Assembly (NCBI GenBank): GCA_011525785.1
Contig: WYBT01000042.1
Location: forward strand, 62,001-126,000
Source of the DNA: Planctomycetaceae bacterium
GTDB lineage: Bacteria; Planctomycetota; UBA1135; GCA-002686595
Length of the DNA stretch: 64,000 bases
Reading direction: 5' to 3'
Shown piece after piece: positions 29,296 through 36,990 of this stretch. The translations under genes and the position numbers were made by a program. The notes below the pieces were generated by a model. The model was not told where the DNA came from. It worked only from the letters and a program-made list of their open reading frames with translations, and searched no databases. Each line of letters starts with the position of its first letter. The stretch's first letter is position 1.

Positions 29296-31170
29296 TCAGC
29301 GCCCCGTTGCGAGCAGGCGCTCGGCCTCACTCAAGTTGTCCGGCCCATCAGCGAGCGGCGGACCAAGCGTCTCGAGTCCCAACTCGGGCGGCAGTTGTGC
29401 GCGCAAACTCGTCCAGTCGGCGGGTTGCTCCAAGTGCCAAAAGAAACGTCGCTCGACCAGGTTCATCGCACCGTTCTGCGGGATGAACTGGCAGTGGAGC
29501 ACCTGCGGAAGCGTGCGGCCGCCGAGTTGCCTGCGGCAGCGGTCGATCGCTTGGTTGCGCACCGCGAGCGGATCGATGTTCTGCGCCCTGCGCCACACGA
29601 CTTCGTCGAAGGATTCGAGGCGCACGCCGCACAGCGCGCCCGGTCCGCTCGGGCGCGGGCCGCTGAGACGCTTGGCAAACGCGGGCGGCAGCACCGGGCG
29701 ATAGCGCGGCGGGTTGGGATCGAGCTGCCAGAGGTTGTCGAAGGCCCACAGCCCCAGCGGATCCTGGCGCGTGAGCTCCTCGACGATGCGGCGCACCTCG
29801 GGCCGTTTGGAGCGCGCGAGGCCGACGTAGCCCAGGTGCACGTAGCGTTCGTCTCCCTTGCCGACGATCCAATCGCGATCGAGCCAGCCGCGGCCCGCCG
29901 GCGCGAGCGCATTGGCGATGCGGTTGGCGATCGGCGCGAGCGCCTGCGGCGGGACTTCGAGGAGCTGGCGTTGACGCAGGTAGCGCGCCACGAGCTCGGC
30001 CTCTGGATGCGGAGCGGACGCGACGCGCGAGAGGTCGATGACGAGTTGCGGCAGGAGCGCCTCGCGCTGCTCGTCGAGTGCGCGCGGGATCCACGACGCA
30101 AGGCGCGCCGCGTCGAAGCCTTGCACCGAGAGCTCTTGCCACAGCTCGCCATCGAGCCAGCCGTAGCCGTCTCCGTGCCGCACCAACGCGCCCCGGCGCG
30201 CGACGCTCGTGCGCGCGACCACAGCCGCGAGACCGTCGGCTGCGATCTGGGAGTGCGCGGACTGCACGAGGGCGAGCTCGAACTCGCCAGCGCTCGGGTC
30301 CACGCGCAGGCCCCGCCGCATGAGAGCCTCGATCCAACGCTGACGCTGCTCGTCGAGTTGCCGCGGCGCCGCGGTGTCGGTGACTTCGACGCGCGCGAGC
30401 GCCGTGAGCGCGAGTTGGGCGGGCCGCAGCTCGCTGGGTCGATCGACGCGCGCGCCGACGAATGCGGAGTGGCGTTCGTCGCCCGCGGATTCATCGCTCA
30501 GCCAGCGCTCGAGACGTTCATCGGAACGAGCGGCGCTCGCGGGCAAGCTCGAGAGGAGCGCTTGCACCGCCTTGAACATGCACTCGCGCACGACAGCACG
30601 CTCGGGCGGTCCGAACGCGGCCTCGAGCCCGAGTCCGAAGCCGAGCGCGATGGGCGCGCAGGTCACGCGCTCGCCGTCGAACACCCGCGCGGGCACGAGC
30701 AGCCGCGCGTCGACCTCGACCACGTAGCCTTCGCGGCCTGCGCCATCGGCCGGCCCCATGCGCCCCGGCAGCACTGTCAGCCCCAAGTCGAGACACACCA
30801 CGCCGTCGGGATGTGTGCGCCGGCCGTTGCGATGGACGGCAGCGACGGCATCGCCCCACACGCCGTCCATCCCGTCGCCGAGCAGCTCTCTCGCAGCTTC
30901 GTTCCAGCGAATGGCGACGTCCCAGCGCTCGTGCGAAAGCGCGAACTCGCGCGCGATCAGCGCTGGTGCGGCGCGCACGGCCGCCAGGAGCTCCTCGCGC
31001 TTGGCGTGCAGCGGATCAGCTGGCATCCAGGGCTCGGCGGACCCGATCCGGAGTTGCAGCGCCTCCGAGCGAATCTGAAACTCCGCGTTCTCGCGTCGCA
31101 GTCGCTCGAGCTTCTCGTCGAGCTCCGAGGGAGTCTGCGTCAACGCCAGCATCAGCAGGGCGATCCACAT
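29296..31170 (-). CDS. Hypothetical secreted protein with N-terminal coiled coil
   Basis: 624 residues from the ATG at 31170: a signal peptide (MWIALLMLALTQTPS) followed at once by a heptad-patterned helix (LDEKLERLRRENAEFQIRSE). The upstream in-frame sequence is Arg-rich and not signal-like, so is excluded. The rest is mixed helix/strand with Trp-rich stretches (WMPADPLHAKREELLAAVRA; EELTRQDPLGLWAFDNLWQL) and a few Cys. Family not recognised. It probably lies in the periplasm. The ten-base gap to the convergent sialidase-like gene indicates no shared transcript. Confidence 0.68.
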   Translation of the reverse strand: MWIALLMLALTQTPSELDEKLERLRRENAEFQIRSEALQLRIGSAEPWMPADPLHAKREELLAAVRAAPALIAREFALSHERWDVAIRWNEAARELLGDGMDGVWGDAVAAVHRNGRRTHPDGVVCLDLGLTVLPGRMGPADGAGREGYVVEVDARLLVPARVFDGERVTCAPIALGFGLGLEAAFGPPERAVVRECMFKAVQALLSSLPASAARSDERLERWLSDESAGDERHSAFVGARVDRPSELRPAQLALTALARVEVTDTAAPRQLDEQRQRWIEALMRRGLRVDPSAGEFELALVQSAHSQIAADGLAAVVARTSVARRGALVRHGDGYGWLDGELWQELSVQGFDAARLASWIPRALDEQREALLPQLVIDLSRVASAPHPEAELVARYLRQRQLLEVPPQALAPIANRIANALAPAGRGWLDRDWIVGKGDERYVHLGYVGLARSKRPEVRRIVEELTRQDPLGLWAFDNLWQLDPNPPRYRPVLPPAFAKRLSGPRPSGPGALCGVRLESFDEVVWRRAQNIDPLAVRNQAIDRCRRQLGGRTLPQVLHCQFIPQNGAMNLVERRFFWHLEQPADWTSLRAQLPPELGLETLGPPLADGPDNLSEAERLLATGR

Positions 31171-31300
31171 GCGCGCGAATCGTACTCGCGAGTGCGGAGC
31201 AACTGACTCGTGCCGCGGAGAGCGCGCGCGACTGCGAGCTGAAATCGCTCGCCGGGCCAAGCCCGCGCGCGGACGCGAACTGTGCGTGATTCGGCGCTCG

Positions 31301-33037
31301 CTACGGTTGGTGCGTCAACTCGAGCGCGTTGGACAAGCCCGTCGATTTCGGCGCCGGCGGATCGCGGAACCACGCTTGCACGTAAACACTCGCGCCCGCG
31401 ATCCAGGGCTGTCCCAGTGCGCCTGCGTTCGCGGCTTGATAAGCGTTCCAGTCGAGCGCGAACGCGCCGTCGCACAGTCCGAACGAACCGCCGGAGTTCT
31501 GCGCGCCGGTGCGCTGCGTCGGCGGCTTCACACACAGCCAGCTCGTGCTGCCGGGCGCCCAAGGCGAAGGCGACCAGCCGGCGTGGTCGAGGCCGTAGAA
31601 CAAGAGGCCCGCGCGTTGGCCTTCGAGGCCGGCGACAGCGATGGTGCAAGGCGTGGCGAGCGACGCGCTCGGACTCGCACTCGCGTTGACAGTGGCGCTG
31701 CAGCCGTTCGAGCTCACGCCCCCGGTGCAGTACGGCGCCGGCGAGGGCGCCCCGCGTTCGCGCAGATAGATGTCGTGCCAGTCGTCAGTATCGGCTGCCG
31801 CCAAGCGCGCTCGGCTGTCGAAGGCGATGCGTCGGCCGTCGTCGGAGATCGTCGGACCTTGGATTCCACTGTCCGCTGGGCCCTGGGCGCCGTTCGCGTC
31901 GACACTCATGCGGTCCGTCGTGCCCAGCAGCCGATCTCTCACAAAGATGTCCCAGCGCCCATTGGTGTCGCCCGCGACCAGGTTGGTCGCGTTGCTCTGG
32001 AACACCACGTAACGGCCATCGGGCGTCAGCGCTGGACTTGCGCTGTCGCCATCGGACTGCGCTCCATTTCCGTCCACGCTGATCCGCTCGGTCACGCCGC
32101 TCGCGCGGTCGCGCAGGAACACGTCGGCTTTCCCGTTGGTGTCGCCCGCAACCAGATTCGAAGCCGTGCTGCGAAACACCACGTAGCGGCCGTCGGGCGA
32201 GATCACTCCGCCGCTGCTGCTTGCATTGGCCTCCGCGCCGCTCGAGTCGACGCTCACGCGCTCGGTGACGCCCGTCGAGAGATCGCGGAGAAACACGTCG
32301 GCGCTGGCGTTCGTGTCGCCCGCGACCAGATTGCTGGCGCCGCCGTAGAACACGATTCGCAGTCCGTCGGCAGAGATCGAAGAGCAGTACGTGCCGTCGT
32401 TCGCGGGACCGCCGCTCGAACTCACGCTGACGCGCGTGGTGGTGCTCGCAACGCGGTCGCGGAGGAACACATCTTCGAACCCGTTCGAGTCCGCGGGGAC
32501 CAGATTGCTCGCAAAGCTGGTGAAAGCGACGAAGCGCCCGTCGGCGCTGATAGCCGGGTGGTAGCTCTGATCGTTGCCCTGAGCGCCGCTCGAGCTGACG
32601 CTCACGCGTTCGGTGATTCCTAGTTGGCGGTCGCGCACGAACACGTCGTGGCCGAGCGGGTACGGTCCGTTGGTGTCGCCCGGCACGAGATTGGTGGACC
32701 AGCTCGAAAACGCGATGAAGCGCAGGTCCGGCGTGAGCGCGGGAACATAGCTGTAGCTGTCGCCGCGGACCTCATTGGAGTTGACACTGACGAGCTCGAG
32801 CGCGCCCGTCGCGAGCTCGCGCAGGTAGATGTCGGACTTGATGAAGTTGTCGTACCACTGGAACGCCACGAAGCGGCCGTCGCTCGCGAGCACCGGGTCG
32901 TAGGCGTCGTCGTTGGGCAACTGACCCGTTCCGTCGAGACTCACCAGAGAGGTCGACTGAGCGTGGACCACGCCGGCCGACAGAAGGACCAGCAGCGCGC
33001 TGCGAGCGAACGAAACGGAATCGGGGCGGGAGTTCAT
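31301..33037 (-). CDS. Secreted TolB/PD40 beta-propeller with shared C-terminal module
   Basis: 578 residues from the ATG at 33037; signal peptide ends near VLLSAGVVHAQ. Seven or eight tandem repeats of about 53 residues each carry a blade of the form SxDGRFVAFxSxASNLVxGDTN followed by DVFLRD and GxTERVSV, so the propeller is highly regular and recently amplified. The C-terminal 130 residues match the modules at 20267 and 36991: YCTGGVSSNGC, LLFYG, WLCVKPPTQR, LCDGAFALDW, VYVQAWFRDPPAPK. Surface-exposed or secreted; binding partner unknown. The palindromic repeat copy D begins 24 bases beyond its start. Confidence 0.9.
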   Translation of the reverse strand: MNSRPDSVSFARSALLVLLSAGVVHAQSTSLVSLDGTGQLPNDDAYDPVLASDGRFVAFQWYDNFIKSDIYLRELATGALELVSVNSNEVRGDSYSYVPALTPDLRFIAFSSWSTNLVPGDTNGPYPLGHDVFVRDRQLGITERVSVSSSGAQGNDQSYHPAISADGRFVAFTSFASNLVPADSNGFEDVFLRDRVASTTTRVSVSSSGGPANDGTYCSSISADGLRIVFYGGASNLVAGDTNASADVFLRDLSTGVTERVSVDSSGAEANASSSGGVISPDGRYVVFRSTASNLVAGDTNGKADVFLRDRASGVTERISVDGNGAQSDGDSASPALTPDGRYVVFQSNATNLVAGDTNGRWDIFVRDRLLGTTDRMSVDANGAQGPADSGIQGPTISDDGRRIAFDSRARLAAADTDDWHDIYLRERGAPSPAPYCTGGVSSNGCSATVNASASPSASLATPCTIAVAGLEGQRAGLLFYGLDHAGWSPSPWAPGSTSWLCVKPPTQRTGAQNSGGSFGLCDGAFALDWNAYQAANAGALGQPWIAGASVYVQAWFRDPPAPKSTGLSNALELTHQP

Positions 33038-33060
33038 GGCGGGCGGGAACCTCGGAAGCG

Positions 33061-33165
33061 CGGAAGTGCGGCGCCAGTACGAGTGCTCCACGTTAGCTGC
33101 TGGCGCGCGCGTTGCTCACCGCGTCGCTGCAGTCGTCGTGGAAGTTGGCTCTGACGCCGTGCCGC
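33061..33165. repeat. Palindromic repeat element, copy D (degenerate)
   Basis: The left arm near 33066-33100 (GTGCGGCGCCAG, then TCCACGTTAGCTGC) and the right arm near 33129-33165 (GTGGAAGTTGGCTCTGACGC then CGTGC) match both arms of copy C with several substitutions. The arms no longer pair perfectly. It lies just upstream of the methyltransferase gene; copy C lies just downstream. Confidence 0.6.
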
Positions 33166-33192
33166 TGTGGACAGCTTGCTAGTGTCGTCTTC

Positions 33193-34011
33193 ATGAAGGA
33201 CGAGCACAGCGCACCGCCCGAGGTTGATCACTACGGCTCGCAATACTCCAACTTCGACTCCGCGGTCCTCGCCGCCGTGCGTCGGGAGGCGTTCGGAGAG
33301 GACTACGGTCAGAACAGCTGGCAGAGCGCAGACGAGCAGGAGCTGTTCATCGAGGAACTGTCGATCGACGCGCGCTTGCGCGTGCTCGACGTTGCATGCG
33401 GCTCGGGTGGCCCCGCGCTGCGGCTGGCGGAACGAACGGGCGCCTCGGTCGTGGGCATCGACCTGCACGAACACGGCATCGCGACAGCGCAGCGCACCGC
33501 GTCGAGCCGCGGACTCGAAGCCCGCGCCGAGTTCCAACGCGTCGACGCGAGCGGCACGCTGCCCTTCGAGCCCGGCAGCTTCGACGCCGTGCTCTGCATC
33601 GACGCGATCAACCACCTGCAGAACCGCGCCAGCGTGCTCGCCGAGTTCCGACGCGTCCTGAGGCCGCGCGGCCGCCTGCTCTACACCGATCCAGTCGTCG
33701 TGACCGGCTGCGTCGCGTCGGAAGAGTTCAGAATTCGCAGCTCGATCGGCCCGTTCTTCTACTTTCCACGCGGCGAGAACGAGCGCCTGCTCCAGAGCGC
33801 CGGATTCGAAGTCGTCGCGGTTCACGACCGCACCGAGAATCTGGCGACTGCGGCGCTGCGCTGGCGCAACGCGCGAGCGGCGCGCGCGGACGATCTTCGC
33901 AAGATCGAGGGAGAGGCGAACTTCGAAGGTCAGCAGAGGTTCTTCGAAGTCGCAGCGCGCCTCGCGGCCGAGCGCCGACTCTCGCGTTTGTGCTTCGTCG
34001 CGAGAGCGTGA
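33193..34011 (+). CDS. Class I SAM-dependent methyltransferase
   Basis: 272 residues from the ATG at 33193 (MKDEHSAPPEVDHYGSQY). Motif I is VLDVACGSGGPALRLAE (about residues 63-79), motif II VVGIDLHEHGIATAQ, and the acidic post-II region FDAVLCIDAINHLQNRASVL. The closest family style is UbiE/Coq5-type Methyltransf_11/25. The methyl acceptor cannot be told from sequence. It stands alone, flanked on both sides by copies of the palindromic repeat (D upstream, C downstream), so it could be an acquired unit. Confidence 0.88.
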   Translation: MKDEHSAPPEVDHYGSQYSNFDSAVLAAVRREAFGEDYGQNSWQSADEQELFIEELSIDARLRVLDVACGSGGPALRLAERTGASVVGIDLHEHGIATAQRTASSRGLEARAEFQRVDASGTLPFEPGSFDAVLCIDAINHLQNRASVLAEFRRVLRPRGRLLYTDPVVVTGCVASEEFRIRSSIGPFFYFPRGENERLLQSAGFEVVAVHDRTENLATAALRWRNARAARADDLRKIEGEANFEGQQRFFEVAARLAAERRLSRLCFVARA

Positions 34012-34016
34012 AGTCA

Positions 34017-34120
34017 GCAGTCCGGCGCCAGAGCAAATTCTCCACGTTGGCTGCGGCGACGCTGCGATCGCCGCGCGGCCCGGCGGCTAACGTGGGAAAT
34101 TTGCTCTGGCGCCGTACTGC
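34017..34120. repeat. Palindromic repeat element, copy C (diverged)
   Basis: Arms at 34017-34054 and 34083-34120 pair over 38 positions with 5 mismatches around a 28-base spacer. The core (CGGCGCCAGAGCAAATT) matches copies A and B (GGTGCCAGAGCAATCT). It sits between the convergent methyltransferase and sigma-factor genes, and its right arm overlaps the last codons and stop of the sigma factor (34087-34120), supplying the tail residues GARANFPR. Confidence 0.85.
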
Positions 34121-34665
34121 TCGATTCGCGCTCGGAGGTTCGCGCGCGCGGCGTGCAAGCGCGACGCGACCGTGCCCTCGGGAACTCCGAGGATCACTGC
34201 GATCTCCGCGTACGCCAACTCATCGCCAACGGCGAGGCCGAGCACGACGCGCTGCTCGAGCGGCAGCCCCGCGATCGTCTTCAGCAGCCGTCGCGCGCCA
34301 TCGAGTTCCTCCGCAACGCGCGCCGGGTCGGCGCCGCTCGGAGCAGCGCTCGTCTCCTCGAGTTCGAGCCCGGCCCTCGACCGGCGCTGGTTGCGCACCC
34401 GGGCTGCGTGACGAATCGCAACACGGAAAAGCCACGTCGAGAGCTTCGCCTCGGCGCGAAAGCCGGCGATGCCGTTCGACAGATCGAGCCAAGTCTCCTG
34501 CAGCGCGTCCTCCGCATCGGCCGCGTTGCACGTGATGCGCAGCGCGAGCTGGAACAGCGCTCGCCCGAAGGCCGCACACACCTCTTCGAACGCCCGCTCG
34601 CGCTCGCCGCGAACCTCGGAGCGCAGTTGCCGCGCCCACTGGGCCTGAACTTCAGCGGAGATCAC
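34087..34665 (-). CDS. ECF-type RNA polymerase sigma factor
   Basis: 192 residues from a GTG at 34665 overlapping the stop of the upstream membrane-protein gene (GTGA). Region 2: ALFQLALRITCNAADAEDAL then QETWLDLSNGIAGFRAEAKL; region 4: GLPLEQRVVLGLAVGDELAY followed by EIAVILGVPEGTVASRLHAA, the helix-turn-helix. The final residues (GARANFPR) are encoded inside palindromic repeat copy C, so the natural C-terminus may once have been longer or different. The coupled upstream membrane gene is a plausible anti-sigma factor, though the usual order is sigma first. Confidence 0.92.
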   Translation of the reverse strand: MISAEVQAQWARQLRSEVRGERERAFEEVCAAFGRALFQLALRITCNAADAEDALQETWLDLSNGIAGFRAEAKLSTWLFRVAIRHAARVRNQRRSRAGLELEETSAAPSGADPARVAEELDGARRLLKTIAGLPLEQRVVLGLAVGDELAYAEIAVILGVPEGTVASRLHAARANLRARIEQYGARANFPR

Positions 34666-35390
34666 TGTCCGTCTCCGCGCGTCGCATCGCGGGTCGAGTC
34701 GTCGCGCTCGTCGACGTCGTCATCGTCGGGAACGGGCGGCAGTCCGCGCACACGACGTGCGAGGTCGCGCACGAAGTGGAAACCCAGCACGAACGGGAGC
34801 AGCAGCGCGTAGATCACCGCCAGGATCCCGAACAGCACGCCGACGAACCGGCCGCCGCGCGGGTCCCCGCCCAAGTCGCGCAGCTCGCGTCGCAGCCCGG
34901 GCATGAACAGCGCCCAACGCGCCAGCGCAACGGCGAGCACGATGCCGCACGCTGCGCCGGCCTCGCGCGGATGGTTGCCGGTCAGCGCGGCGAGCCCGAG
35001 CAACGCCGCGAAGCCGAGCATCAGCGTCACGAGCGTGACTTCGCGCGAGTGGCGCCGCTCGATGCGCTCGCGTTCGGCTCGCAGGAAGTCCTCGTCGCGG
35101 CCGAGCTGCTCGACCTTCTGGCGTTGCTCCTGGTAGTCCGCCCACCAGTTCGGCCCCAAGACGAGCACGAACACGATCAACTTGCGCGGCTCACCGCTGG
35201 CGGCGAGCCCCAGCGCACCGGCGCCATAAATCGTGGCCAGGATCCAGGAGCGGTGGCGGTCCCACTGCCGGCGCAGCCGACTGCTCCACGGCCGCGGTTG
35301 GCGAAGGGCGAGTGCGGGCGCCAGCTGCACGCGCTCGGCGGCGCGGCTGAGGGCCCGATCCAGGTCATCGAGGGGGTCCGGTTGCTGCAT
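34662..35390 (-). CDS. Membrane protein coupled to ECF sigma factor (putative anti-sigma)
   Basis: 242 residues, about four to five transmembrane helices: SWILATIYGAGALGLAA, KLIVFVLVLGPNWWADYQ, VTLVTLMLGFAALLGLAALT, CGIVLAVALARWALFM, VGVLFGILAVIYALLLPFVL. A cytoplasmic helical N-terminus (DPLDDLDRALSRAAERV) and an acidic C-terminal tail (DDDDVDERDD) flank them. No ZAS zinc motif (HxxxCxxC) was found, so it is not a classical anti-sigma. It is joined by GTGA to the sigma-factor gene. Role in controlling that sigma factor is inferred from the coupling alone. Confidence 0.75.
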   Translation of the reverse strand: MQQPDPLDDLDRALSRAAERVQLAPALALRQPRPWSSRLRRQWDRHRSWILATIYGAGALGLAASGEPRKLIVFVLVLGPNWWADYQEQRQKVEQLGRDEDFLRAERERIERRHSREVTLVTLMLGFAALLGLAALTGNHPREAGAACGIVLAVALARWALFMPGLRRELRDLGGDPRGGRFVGVLFGILAVIYALLLPFVLGFHFVRDLARRVRGLPPVPDDDDVDERDDSTRDATRGDGQ

Positions 35391-35692
35391 GGTGGTGGTT
35401 GGTGGAGGCCGGACCTCGCCAACTTCGGACGAACTCGGAAATTCTGTGAAGCTCGCAGCCGCTCGCCCACTCCCGGGCGGGGCCGCCGGCGCCCCACACG
35501 TTCAACGTGGGGTCGAGCGCCGGCTCTTGCGCCTGTGCTCGGTCGCTCGCGCGTGAGCGGCGCGCATGCACGAACTCTCGCCGCGCGGCGGCGCAGCCCA
35601 CGCACGCAAGCATCGGCAAGCTCGCCGGCCCCCCTCACTCCGACTCAGCGGCTTGCGCGCGATCCGACTTCAGAGAACATGCCGCGTCTCGA
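35391..35692. other. Intergenic region between divergent genes
   Basis: 302 bases upstream of both the minus-strand sigma/anti-sigma pair and the plus-strand gene at 35693. It should hold both promoters, possibly one self-controlled by the ECF factor, but no conserved -35/-10 pair was recognised. No repeat copy. Confidence 0.5.
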
Positions 35693-36283
35693 ATGCCCCG
35701 CACCCGCGCACTCTCACTTTGCGCCTTTGCTGTCGCGGCAACTGCCGTCCTGCTCGTCCCGGCGCACTTTGGGCGCGGCTCGTTCGACCACGCGCTCGTC
35801 GCCTTGGCGATCAACGCGTCCGCGGCTTGTGGCGTCGCTGTGCTGCTGATCGCAGCGCTGCTCGTGCGCGCGCGGGCTCGCCGCGGCGGGCGCGATCCTG
35901 GCCCGAGCCGCATCGCTCCGCTGTGCCGCGCGGCTCTGGCGCTCCAACTGGCCCTGGCGGCCTCGTTCCCGCTCGGACGCTGGCTCTCGCAACGCGAAGT
36001 GGTCGACGCCAAGCGCTGGTGCGAGGAGCGCGTGGAGCACCTCGAGCAGGTTCGTCAGCAGTCGGGTGAGTATCCAGAGCACCTGCCCACGAGCGCGGAG
36101 GCGCCGCGACTGTTCCGCACGGGCGACGCCGCGTACCGCAGGCTCGAGCACGGCTTCGAGTTCGTGGTGCTCCTCCGAGGTCGCTCGAACCGAATCGGTG
36201 AGGCCTACACCTCGAGCGAGCGCCGCTGGCGACCTCGAGTCGAAGACCCGCAAGCGCCATCGCCGCCTCCCGCGACACGCTGA
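35693..36283 (+). CDS. Hypothetical membrane protein
   Basis: 196 residues from the ATG at 35693 (MPRTRALSLCAFAVAATAVL). Three hydrophobic segments at about residues 6-24, 38-60 and 76-97, then a soluble C-terminal part (ERVEHLEQVRQQSGEYPEHL ... GFEFVVLLRGRSNRI). Family not recognised. The soluble part, with a short GEYP sequence, resembles a pseudopilin-like fragment only superficially. No linked gene on the same strand. Confidence 0.55.
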   Translation: MPRTRALSLCAFAVAATAVLLVPAHFGRGSFDHALVALAINASAACGVAVLLIAALLVRARARRGGRDPGPSRIAPLCRAALALQLALAASFPLGRWLSQREVVDAKRWCEERVEHLEQVRQQSGEYPEHLPTSAEAPRLFRTGDAAYRRLEHGFEFVVLLRGRSNRIGEAYTSSERRWRPRVEDPQAPSPPPATR

Positions 36284-36356
36284 GGACCAGCGCGCCGCCG
36301 CAGCTGCTCCGCTGGGCGAATCTGCGTTCCGCGCGCGGATGGCCACGAGTTGGTGC

Positions 36357-36560
36357 TCAGTGGATCCGCCCCCGGGCCCCAAGACCGCGCCAGCCTGCTG
36401 TCGCGCGCGATCGGCCTCGCAGCCCGTCGACGCCCGACGACTTGTAGCGCCGCAAGAACGTGCGTCGCGTCTTGCGATTCAATCCGAGCGGCTCGCAGGG
36501 TTCAGTCGCTGTCTTGCGATCAGCTCGAGCCGTCGTCACGAGCTTCACGCGCTCACTCAC
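36357..36560 (-). pseudogene. IS481-type transposase remnant (N-terminal helix-turn-helix)
   Basis: From a GTG at 36560 the frame reads MSERVKLVTTARADRKTATE, then PCEPLGLNRKTRRTFLRRYK and SSGVDGLRGRSRA. This matches the pattern of the IS481 N-terminal helix-turn-helix (EVCRRFGISRKTxYKWLxRY...GLxDRSR). The DDE integrase core is absent and the frame ends at 36357, so it is a decayed fragment. No inverted repeats or target duplication were seen. Confidence 0.68.
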
Positions 36561-36990
36561 CGGATCGAACCGGCGCGACGCCTCGACACAGAAGATGGCG
36601 CCTGCGCTTCGATCTGACCGAGAACTGTCACCCATGCACCCGAGACGAATGTTCCCTGTTTTTCCGGTCCAGATCAGAAAATCTTGAGCAGATCGCTGCA
36701 GAGCGATCCGCACCGGAGGCTTCGCCAAACATGGTTAATGAACTTGGACCACATTACGAGTCGCGCGGTCGGGCGTATTGGGCGGTCCGCGGTCTACATG
36801 AGTCGCCATCGCGTTGGCGCTCCATCGATCTGCGCCGCCGAGCGCCCAGCAACCGCGCTCTTTATGTGGTGCTTCACGCGATAACCGCGCGCGACCGCTG
36901 GCTACTGGACACGGCTCGAACGCTGCTGGCAGCAGCGTGAATCAGAGAGAGCCCTCAGGCAGAAAACTCCTCTCACCCTCCCGTACAACC
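36561..36990. other. Intergenic region with lower GC
   Basis: 430 bases between the transposase remnant and the FG-GAP gene. GC is visibly below the window average. No credible gene; likely leftovers of the insertion plus the FG-GAP promoter. Confidence 0.45.
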
